From Polyangiaceae bacterium (GTDB lineage: Bacteria > Myxococcota_A > Polyangia > Polyangiales > Polyangiaceae), in contig JABFXY010000028.1 of assembly GCA_013361525.1 (NCBI GenBank), positions 16,470 through 80,469 on the forward strand: a stretch of 64,000 nt of DNA. The letters run 5' to 3'. Below are positions 57,570-64,000 of this stretch, in pieces. The notes beneath the pieces were generated by a model. It ran no database searches, was not told where the DNA came from, and was given only the letters and a program-made list of their open reading frames with translations. The number at the start of each line of letters is the position of its first letter. The stretch's first letter is position 1. The position numbers and the translations under genes were made by a program.

Positions 57570-58790
57570 ATGGCGGCGTCTCGGAAAGCTCGGCGCATCA
57601 TCCTCGTCGACGACGAGGAGGCGCTCGCGTGGTCGCTCGCGAGCCGTCTCGTGAAGGCGCGCCCGACGGACCGCATCCAGACGGCCAACGACGGAGAACG
57701 TGCGCTCGAGATGGTTCATGAATCCGGCGTGGATCTGCTGATTGCGGATATCCGCATGCCCGGAATGAGCGGCATCGACCTCGTCCTCGCGGTGAGACGG
57801 CTATATCCGGATCTGCCCGTCATCATGATGACGGCGTTCAAGTCGGCCGAGGTCGCGCGCCTCGATTGGGGCCCGTTCACGCGCCTCCTGGAGAAGCCGT
57901 TCGAGTTCGAGCGCCTCCGCGCGCTCGTCGACGAAGCGCTCGCACCCGAGGTCGTCGGCTTCTCCGGCGCGATTTCGGTGCAGACGCTACCGGACGTCGT
58001 CCAGCTTTATGCATTATCCAGCGCGACCGGTCTCCTCGTCGTGAGGCACGACGACAGCGAAGGACATCTCTATTTTGCAAACGGCGCCGTCCTGCATGCG
58101 GTGACCGCGAATGCGCGCGGCGACGATGCCTTTTACGAAATCATGATGTGGAGCGGCGGCGAGTTCACGATGCGTGCAGGCACCGCCGCCCCCGAGCGGA
58201 GCGTACATACCAATTGGCAAGAGCTGCTGATGGAGAGTATGCGCCGCCTCGACGAGGACCGCCGCTCGGACGAGCCTCCGTCCCGCGCCCCCGGATGGAC
58301 GCACGCGCCGCCGCCCCTCGACGACGACGGCTTCGACCTGACTTTTTCCGAATTCGAGCCTAGCGTGACCCTCGTCCCGCCTGCGCCCGTAGAGAGCACT
58401 CAACCAACCGAACAGACAACGGAGATGACGATGAATATCAAAGACAGCCTGAACAAGCTCAACTCGATCGACGGTTTCGTGGGCGCGGCGCTCGTGGACT
58501 CGGAGAGCGGAATGCTCCTGGGACAAGAGGGTGGGGGCGGGCTGAACCTGGAAGTCGCCGCCGCCGGCAATACCGAGGTCGTGCGCGCGAAGCGCAAGAC
58601 GATGAGCAACCTCAACCTCAAAGAGAGCATCGAGGACATGCTCATCAGCTTGTCGAAGCAGTACCATTTGATTCGCCCGCTTCGCAGCCGGTCGACGCTG
58701 TTCTTCTACGTGGTGCTCGACCGCCAGCGCTCGAACCTCGCGATGGCCCGCATCGCGCTCGCCGACGTCGAGAAGGAGCTCCAGGTCTGA
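57570..58790 (+). CDS. Receiver-DUF4388-roadblock fusion protein
   Basis: 406 residues from the ATG at 57570 (MAASRKARRIILVDDEE); the GTG at 57540 falls within the candidate promoter. Receiver at residues about 9-125: IILVDDEEALAWSLASRLVK, phospho-Asp in LLIADIRMPGMSG, Lys in RLLEKPFEF. DUF4388 at about 130-240: FSGAISVQTLPDVVQLYALS, LLVVRHDDSEGHLYFANG. An acidic/Pro linker leads to a roadblock domain from about 286 (FVGAALVDSESGMLL ... LFFYVVLDRQRSNLAMARIA). GGAG lies before ATG codons at 58425 and 58431, so the roadblock domain may also be made alone. It would link phosphorylation to a GTPase partner. Divergent from the second GTPase gene. Confidence 0.85.
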   Translation: MAASRKARRIILVDDEEALAWSLASRLVKARPTDRIQTANDGERALEMVHESGVDLLIADIRMPGMSGIDLVLAVRRLYPDLPVIMMTAFKSAEVARLDWGPFTRLLEKPFEFERLRALVDEALAPEVVGFSGAISVQTLPDVVQLYALSSATGLLVVRHDDSEGHLYFANGAVLHAVTANARGDDAFYEIMMWSGGEFTMRAGTAAPERSVHTNWQELLMESMRRLDEDRRSDEPPSRAPGWTHAPPPLDDDGFDLTFSEFEPSVTLVPPAPVESTQPTEQTTEMTMNIKDSLNKLNSIDGFVGAALVDSESGMLLGQEGGGGLNLEVAAAGNTEVVRAKRKTMSNLNLKESIEDMLISLSKQYHLIRPLRSRSTLFFYVVLDRQRSNLAMARIALADVEKELQV

Positions 58791-58836
58791 CGGCGGCCGG
58801 GCATGCTTCCCGGCCGTCGGATCAAGGAACGTCGCA

Positions 58837-59196
58837 ATGATCGGAAAGGCGTCGCTCTTTGCTCTGGCGAAGGCCCTCGAAGGGATCCCGGTGCTGGGCG
58901 CATTGAGCGGCTCGCCCGCCGCGCGCGCCGGGATCCGTTATGGTGACGTCCTTTTGGCGGTAAATGGCAAAAGGACACGCACCGTCGGCGATTACGTCGA
59001 AGCCAAGGCGCTCCGTTCCGACGGAATGGAGATTGTCGTCTTCCGTACGGGGACAGAGAAGGTCGAGCTTTTGACGTACGACGAACGCGCGAAGTCGGTC
59101 GACACGGCCGCGCTTCTCGCGGAGCTCGCCGCGCTGCGCATCGCGCCCGGTGCGCTCGACCCGGAAGGGGGAGGAGGCTCGTCGATGCCCGATTGA
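58837..59196 (+). CDS. Small stand-alone PDZ-domain protein
   Basis: 119 residues from an ATG with AAGGA upstream. One PDZ fold of the HtrA type fills the first 85 residues: VLGALSGSPAARAGIRYGDV, LLAVNGKRTRTVGDYVEAKA and MEIVVFRTGTEKVELLTY. There is no signal peptide, protease or membrane segment, so it is probably a cytoplasmic adaptor that binds C-terminal peptides. It follows the receiver-DUF4388-roadblock gene by 46 bases in the same direction and may belong to its circuit. The tail is Gly/Pro rich. A hairpin follows the stop. Confidence 0.82.
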   Translation: MIGKASLFALAKALEGIPVLGALSGSPAARAGIRYGDVLLAVNGKRTRTVGDYVEAKALRSDGMEIVVFRTGTEKVELLTYDERAKSVDTAALLAELAALRIAPGALDPEGGGGSSMPD

Positions 59197-59209
59197 CCAT
59201 CGGGCCCGA

Positions 59210-59231
59210 CCGCGCGAGGACGCTCGCGCGG
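59210..59231. terminator. Hairpin between convergent genes
   Basis: CCGCGCGAG (59210-59218) pairs perfectly with CTCGCGCGG (59223-59231) around a GACG loop. It lies 13 bases after the PDZ gene stop and 30 before the stop of the convergent lipoprotein gene, so it may end both transcripts. No U tract follows on either strand. Confidence 0.6.
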
Positions 59232-59261
59232 CGGGCACGCGGGGCACGCGGCTCCGATCGC

Positions 59262-60053
59262 CTATTCGATGCACCCGCCGAACTGAGCAGCGCCCGGCGA
59301 GTCTCCCGCCTCGACCAGCGCGATACCCGTGTCCTCGAGCACCTCGCCGAGCGTGTCGGTCACTCGGAGACTGAAGGGGCCTTCTCCGAGGCCGTCTTCT
59401 TTCAGGAAGAAGTTGTAGTCCGCGCGCACGAGCGAGACGTAATTGCCACTTTCATCCTTCGCCTCCACCGACTGAATGGGAGTTCGGTGATTGCGAATTT
59501 GGATCGCGACCCACCACGGGTTCGACCCTTCTTTGAAGTGGTAGACGATCGGCCCGTCGACGTCGCAAGCGACGTATCTCCATTGGATCGGCACGCGGCC
59601 GGCCTCGAGGGCGGCGATTTGCTCGAACGCCTCGGGGCTGAGATCGATATCGCCTTGTGGGCATTCGGGGCACTGGTCGACGACGCGTACGGTGACCGAG
59701 CCGTTCGGCCCGGAAACCTCTGCGCACGTGCCGCACGCGGCAGATCCCGCGTAGTCGGCGTGGTTCATCGCGCCGACCAGGAGATCGTCCGGCGTCGCGG
59801 GAAAGCTGCAATTGCCGGAGCCGTCGGCGAAGTCGTAATACGTCGCTTCGCCTTCGTGTTGTTCGGAGCTGGGGCTGCAGCTGGGGCCGGGCCCGCCGGC
59901 GCCCTGATTGCCTGCACCTTCCCCGCTTCCCCCCGCGGAGTCGCCGCCTTCGCCGTCTGTGTCCGAGTCGGAGCCGCTGTCACCGCACCCGGAGACGAGG
60001 CCCATCGTCAGCAGCGACGCGAGCAACAAGGAAGCGGCGGACTGTCGGGTCAT
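59262..60053 (-). CDS. Expansin-like lipoprotein
   Basis: 263 residues from the ATG at 60053; an ATG at 60074 is possible. The signal MTRQSAASLLLASLLTMGLV ends in a lipobox (VSGC), followed by a Gly/Asp/Ser-rich linker. The first domain is a six-stranded double-psi barrel as in bacterial expansins: EGEATYYDFADGSGNCSF, AMNHADYAGSAACGTCAEV, VTVRVVDQCPECPQGDIDLS with the conserved Asp, and PEAFEQIAALEAG. The second part (WWVAIQIRNHRTPIQSVEAK, SLVRADYNFFLKEDGLG) fits the expansin carbohydrate-binding half. Expansins loosen cellulose or peptidoglycan without hydrolysis. Being lipid-anchored, this one probably acts on the cell's own wall or surface, or on contacted material. Confidence 0.87.
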   Translation of the reverse strand: MTRQSAASLLLASLLTMGLVSGCGDSGSDSDTDGEGGDSAGGSGEGAGNQGAGGPGPSCSPSSEQHEGEATYYDFADGSGNCSFPATPDDLLVGAMNHADYAGSAACGTCAEVSGPNGSVTVRVVDQCPECPQGDIDLSPEAFEQIAALEAGRVPIQWRYVACDVDGPIVYHFKEGSNPWWVAIQIRNHRTPIQSVEAKDESGNYVSLVRADYNFFLKEDGLGEGPFSLRVTDTLGEVLEDTGIALVEAGDSPGAAQFGGCIE

Positions 60054-60070
60054 GACCCCAGGATAGGAGT

Positions 60071-60280
60071 TCACCCCTTGAACGTGGAAGGTCCCGCGTC
60101 GCCGAAGGGTTCGTCGCGGTCGCGCACCGCCGTCTTGAAGCCGTCTTGGATGGCCTTCGCCTGGAACGCGTACCCCTCCGGCGTGTGGCGCGCGATGCCG
60201 TCGAACACCGTGCCGAGCGCTTGGGAGGCGGCGAGCCCCGACGCGTGCAGCGTCTGGTTCAAGAGCACTTTGTGCATCAC
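60071..60280 (-). pseudogene. C-terminal part of the split enoyl-CoA hydratase
   Basis: 69 residues, starting MMHKVLLNQTLHASGLAASQ and ending with the helical tail typical of crotonases (AFQAKAIQDGFKTAVRDRDE, FGDAG). Its first residues continue the alignment broken at NQLVMHK in the upstream frame. The GTG start overlaps the upstream TGA as GTGA, so a ribosome could restart here and make it as a separate peptide. Without that it is a remnant. See the entry at 60277. Confidence 0.7.
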
Positions 60281-61017
60281 CCGATCGCCCGGGGCGATGC
60301 CGAGTGTTTATGCATCACGAGCTGGTTCACCGGGACCCGCGCGATGCGCTCGAGCAGGACCTCGAAACGAGCATCGAGCGACGCGCGCGGCGCAGACTCG
60401 ATCGCCAGGCCCCACTCCACGGCCTCTTTTCCGGAGAGGCAATCCCCGGTGAACAGCAGCCGCTTCGCGCGCTGCGCGCCGATCCGATGGGCCCAGAGCG
60501 CCGTCGTGGGGACGCCCCAAACGCGCGCCGGCGGATAGCCGATCTTCGCGTCGTCCTCGATGATCAAGAGATCCGAGCAGAGCGCCATATCCGTCCCGCC
60601 TGCGACGCAGAACCCGTGGACTTTGCAGACCACGGGTTTTTCGCTGAAGAACAGGCTCATGAAGCCGCGGACGTTCCGGCTCATCATCGCGTAGTCGACC
60701 ATCGGGTCCCACGTGGTGTTGGGGTCGTGGTTCTTCGCGACGACGGCCGGGTCGAGCGGTGAGCCGTCGAGGCTCTCGTCCGCCGTCAGCGGGTCACGCC
60801 CTTCGGCGCTGGCGACGAGGTCGTAGCCGCCGCAAAAGCCCTTTCCTTCGCCACTCAGCGCGATGACGTGCACGCTCGGGTCGAGGTTCGCGCGCTCCAC
60901 ACATGCCGCGACGTCGCGAGGCATGTCGAGGGTGATGCCGTTACCCCGCGCGGGTCGGTTGAGAGTGATGCGCGCGATCCTGCCGGTTGTCTCGTAGCGG
61001 ACGGTCTTCAGCTCCAT
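60277..61017 (-). pseudogene. Enoyl-CoA hydratase (crotonase) interrupted near the 3' end
   Basis: 246 residues from the ATG at 61017 (MELKTVRYETTGRIARITLN). Crotonase motifs are present: the acyl-CoA oxyanion loop in VIALSGEGKGFCGGYDLVAS and the second backbone NH region in VCKVHGFCVAGGTDMALCSD, then IGYPPARVWGVPTT and LLFTGDCLSGKEAVEWGL. Near the end the frame reads NQLVMHKHSASPRAIG and stops. About 38 extra bases between two copies of GTGATGCAYAAA shift the frame; removing them restores NQLVMHKVLLNQ. The last 69 residues are in the next frame. It may be a pseudogene, a two-piece enzyme or an assembly error. Residues of the usual Glu pair seem absent, so hydratase activity is uncertain anyway. 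Confidence 0.7.
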
Positions 61018-61056
61018 CCGCGAGGGTTTGTCGTACACGGCTCGCGGCGTCGAGGG

Positions 61057-64000
61057 TCACGCCGCCGCGGGGAGCGCGGGCGGGCCTGCGTCGGGCGACG
61101 AAGAGGCCGCGATGGGCTCGACCTCGGGCGCGACGAGCTTGTAGAGGACCGGCGTCACCACGCGCGCCAGGATGGTCGAGCTGATGAGGCCGCCCATGAG
61201 GACGATCGCGAGGGGCGAATACAGGGGTGAACGCTCGAGGGCGAGAGGCACGAGGCCACCGAGCGCCGTCAGCGTGGTGAGAAGAATCGGTACGAACCGG
61301 ATCTCGCCCGCCTTCTGGATTGCCTCGTCCACCGGGGCACCTTCGGCGCGCAGTTGATTCGTAAAGTCGACGAGGAGGATCGAGTTTTTTACCTCGATAC
61401 CCATCAAAGCGACGAAGCCGATGGTCGCCGTGAACGACAGCGTATTGCCGGTTACGTAGAGGGCGACCAGGCCGCCGAGGATGCCGAGCGGCACCACCGA
61501 CGCGACGATGAGCGTGCTCTTGAAGGTTCGGAACTCCAGAATCAGCACCGCGAACACGCCGAAGAGAGCGATGAGACTCGCGGCGCCGATACCGCCGAAG
61601 CTCTCTTGGCGGCTCTCGAGCTCACCGGCCGGAACGACGCGGACACCGTCGGTCGCGGGGAGCTTCGCGATCTCCGCGAGGATCGCCTTGGTGAGGGCGT
61701 CGGTGTTGTAGCCGTCTCGGACATGTGCGGAGACGACGGCCGTGCGCTCGCGGCCGTAGTGACGAATCGTGGTGGGCGAGGGGTAAAGCTCGATCGACGC
61801 GACTTGCGAGAGCGGGACGGCGCCGCCCGCGGACGAAGGAACGCGGATCCGTTCGAACATCTCGGGCGTGGCGCGCGCGCCTCCCGGCACCCCGGTGGCC
61901 TCGTTGCCGTCGGGCGTCTCGGCTGCGCCCGCCTTCGTGACGGGCGAATGCGCACGCGCGATCACGAGACGAACGTCGATGCTCTCGTCCCGCCCGTCGA
62001 GCCGGTAGTCGGCCGCGTCGATGCCGGCGAGCGCGAGCCTGACGGCTTTGTCGACATTGCCGGGAGCGACGCCGAGCGCAGCCGCCTTGTCGCGGTCCAC
62101 GACGACTCGAAGGTCGGTGCGGCGATCGCGTGAAGGGTTGCGCACGTCGCGTGTGCCGGTGGTGGCCCGGACGACCTCCTCGATGCGTGCGGCCGTCTCT
62201 TCGATCTTCGCCGTGTCCGTGCCGAGGACGCGGATCGCAATCGGTGCGTCGACCGGAGGACCGTTCTCGAACTCCTTCACCTCGATGCGTGCGCCCGGGT
62301 AGCCCGCGAGCTCGCGGCGGATCCCGTCGAGGGTCTTCGCGACGGCTTCGCCGCCGTGGCCTTTCACTTCCGCGAAGATCTCGGCGTAGTTGGGGCGCTC
62401 GTCTTTCGAGGCCACGTTGTAATAAATCTGCGGGTTGCCGCGGCCGACGCTGGTCGCGACGTTCTGGATGTCGTCGTGTTCGGCAAGGACACGTTCGACG
62501 TGACGTGCGGCGCGGTCGGTCTCGCCGAGGCTCGCGCCTTCCGGCGCCTCGATCGTGACGAGGAACTGCGGTGTATTCGCCTTCGGAAAGAGGCTGAACC
62601 CGATCTTCGGGACGAGCGCGAGGCTCGCGACGAAGAGCACACCGCCGAGCACCGCTGTCGTCTTGGGGTACTTGAGCGCGCGGGAGAGGACGGGGCGGAA
62701 GCTTCCCTCGACGACCCACGTCATCGCGCGGAACACGATGTTCCCGTGCTCCTTTTCCGGCTTCAAAATGCGGCTGGCGAGGAAGGGCACGATCGTCAGC
62801 GACACCAGGAGCGACGCCAGGATCGTGACGACGACCGCGACCGGCATGCTCCGGATGAACTGGCCCGCGGTGCCGGGCAAAAAGAGCAGCGGAACGAACG
62901 CGAGGACGAGCGTCGCCGTGCACCCGAGGACACTCAGCGTGATCTGTTTCGTCGCCGCGACGGCCGCGTGGCCCGGCGCGGCCCCGCCGCGGATCCAGCG
63001 CGCGATGTTCTCCACCACGACGACCGAGTCGTCGACGAGCAGGCCGAGGGCGATGACGAAGCCGACGATCGACAGCTGGTTGATGCTGAAGCCGAACGCG
63101 TGGAGCAGCGAGAGGCCGATCGCGAGCGACAGCGGGATCGCGACCATGACGACGGCGGACGCGCGCATGCCGAGCGGAAGCAGCGTGACGAGCACGAGCA
63201 AGATCGCGAGCCCGAAGTCTCGGACGAACCCCTGGAGCCTGTGCTCGACGTTTTTCGACTGATCGAAGCCGCGCTCGAGCGTGATGCTCGGAGGCAAGCT
63301 CGTCTGCCAGGCGTCGAGCTCCGTGGCGATGCGGTCGCGCACCGCGAACACGTTCTGCCCTTCTTTTTGAGGCGCGGCGACGATGACGGCTCGCTTGCCG
63401 TTGTAGCGCGCGAAGCTCTGCGCCTCGGCGTCGCGCAGCGCGACCTCGGCGAGATCCCGCACGCGCACGACATCGCCGTTCGGTCCGGTGCGCACGGGCG
63501 TCTCGGCGATTTCCTCGACCGACTCGTAGTCGCCGCTGGTCTTCACGTTCAGCCGGCGAGCGCCCGCGTCGACGCTCCCCGCGGGGATGTTCGTCGCCTC
63601 GAGGCCGATTGCGTTGGCCACCTCGAGCGGCGAGATGCCGAGCGCGGTCATGCGCTCGAGATCGAGCGCCACCGTCACTTCTTGCGCAGGAATGCCGCGA
63701 ATCACGGCGTCGCCGACCCCAGGTACACCTTCGAGGCGTCGCTCCAGATCGCGCGCGCGGTCCTCGAGGACGCGGTACGGCGCCGTCTCGCTCACGAGGG
63801 CGAGCTGCACGATGTTGACGTTCGCGGCGTTGAACCGGCGAACGTCGAGGACCGCGAGCTCGTTCGGCAGCTCGGAGCGTGCGCCGGTCGTCTCGCGCAG
63901 CACCTCGTCGTATTTGCCGTCGGCATCGACGCCCGCGGTGAACTCGACCTGAATGACCGCGAGGCCATCGTCGATCTGCGTCTTGATCGATTTGACGTCG
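61057..64000 (-). CDS. RND efflux permease, 5' part outside the window
   Basis: 981 residues are visible and the frame is open at 64000, so the N-terminal part is missing. The first visible residues (DVKSIKTQIDDGLAVIQVEF) are in the first porter domain. RND features: LRETTGARSELPNEL, PAQEVTVALDLERMTALGIS, FVIALGLLVDDSVVVVENIA with the TM4 acidic pair of the proton relay, VAIPLSLAIGLSLLHAFGFS, and the second half FGVFAVLILEFRTFKSTLIV, VGFVALMGIEVKNSILLVDF. It resembles the AcrB/MdtB-type and other AcrB-like multidrug pumps rather than CusA, but the substrate is not shown. The periplasmic adaptor and outer-membrane channel genes should lie beyond the window. It is 39 bases from the crotonase gene. 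Confidence 0.93.
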   Translation of the reverse strand, partial: DVKSIKTQIDDGLAVIQVEFTAGVDADGKYDEVLRETTGARSELPNELAVLDVRRFNAANVNIVQLALVSETAPYRVLEDRARDLERRLEGVPGVGDAVIRGIPAQEVTVALDLERMTALGISPLEVANAIGLEATNIPAGSVDAGARRLNVKTSGDYESVEEIAETPVRTGPNGDVVRVRDLAEVALRDAEAQSFARYNGKRAVIVAAPQKEGQNVFAVRDRIATELDAWQTSLPPSITLERGFDQSKNVEHRLQGFVRDFGLAILLVLVTLLPLGMRASAVVMVAIPLSLAIGLSLLHAFGFSINQLSIVGFVIALGLLVDDSVVVVENIARWIRGGAAPGHAAVAATKQITLSVLGCTATLVLAFVPLLFLPGTAGQFIRSMPVAVVVTILASLLVSLTIVPFLASRILKPEKEHGNIVFRAMTWVVEGSFRPVLSRALKYPKTTAVLGGVLFVASLALVPKIGFSLFPKANTPQFLVTIEAPEGASLGETDRAARHVERVLAEHDDIQNVATSVGRGNPQIYYNVASKDERPNYAEIFAEVKGHGGEAVAKTLDGIRRELAGYPGARIEVKEFENGPPVDAPIAIRVLGTDTAKIEETAARIEEVVRATTGTRDVRNPSRDRRTDLRVVVDRDKAAALGVAPGNVDKAVRLALAGIDAADYRLDGRDESIDVRLVIARAHSPVTKAGAAETPDGNEATGVPGGARATPEMFERIRVPSSAGGAVPLSQVASIELYPSPTTIRHYGRERTAVVSAHVRDGYNTDALTKAILAEIAKLPATDGVRVVPAGELESRQESFGGIGAASLIALFGVFAVLILEFRTFKSTLIVASVVPLGILGGLVALYVTGNTLSFTATIGFVALMGIEVKNSILLVDFTNQLRAEGAPVDEAIQKAGEIRFVPILLTTLTALGGLVPLALERSPLYSPLAIVLMGGLISSTILARVVTPVLYKLVAPEVEPIAASSSPDAGPPALPAAA

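Overview
The window is GC-rich bacterial DNA that looks like a member of the Myxococcota, probably a Polyangia-type lineage. The grounds are a MYXO-CTERM-like sorting tail, many lipoproteins with long Gly/Glu/Asp-rich linkers after the lipobox, RCC1 repeats in a lipoprotein, several DUF4388 (PATAN-like) proteins, MglA-like GTPases with roadblock partners, and a conserved family I associate with Myxococcales. No rRNA, tRNA, CRISPR array, phage or insertion sequence was found. The assignment is by gene content only.

Left part (1-13.4 kb): a SWIM zinc-finger fragment, a YcaQ-like DNA glycosylase, a very large cell-surface lipoprotein and a second lipoprotein, then a leftward run of PfkB kinase, gmk, YicC, a sugar epimerase, DUF507 and a conserved hypothetical. 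Two copies of a palindromic dispersed repeat and a 54-residue membrane protein lie here. 13.4-25 kb: a low-GC intergenic stretch, a cytochrome c lipoprotein, an OmpA-type lipoprotein, dnaE, a LysR regulator, a MoxR ATPase, a DUF4388 protein and bamD. 25-36 kb: an aconitase-fold protein without its iron-sulphur cysteines, a roadblock protein, aroQ, accB, accC, a 1295-residue NfnB/NfnA-like flavoprotein fusion and an RCC1 lipoprotein. 36-42 kb: a thioesterase, nth, a Fic-like protein with a histone-H1-like tail, a pyruvate-kinase-like protein and a beta-helix lipoprotein.

42-59 kb is the most distinctive region. A leftward, tightly overlapping operon encodes a soluble diiron (toluene-4-monooxygenase type) system: alpha hydroxylase, gamma subunit, Rieske ferredoxin, effector and beta hydroxylase. 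A PAS histidine kinase, a lone receiver and a hybrid kinase follow directly, where the reductase gene would be expected. Facing it is a sigma-54 NtrC-type regulator. A second leftward operon then joins a GAF/DHp protein, a histidine kinase, an MglA-like GTPase and a DUF4388 protein, followed by two roadblock-like proteins and a second GTPase with degenerate motifs. A receiver-DUF4388-roadblock fusion and a small PDZ protein run rightward from a candidate sigma-54 promoter with upstream palindromes. This reads as a signalling island coupling two-component relays to small GTPases next to an oxygenase that could be its effector or target.

The right end (59-64 kb) holds an expansin-like lipoprotein, an enoyl-CoA hydratase split by a short insertion, and the 3' part of an RND efflux pump gene that leaves the window.

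Two repeat families are spread through the window: a ~78 bp palindrome with compensatory arm changes (three full and two partial copies) and a 110-130 bp long hairpin (two clear copies and one possible relative).
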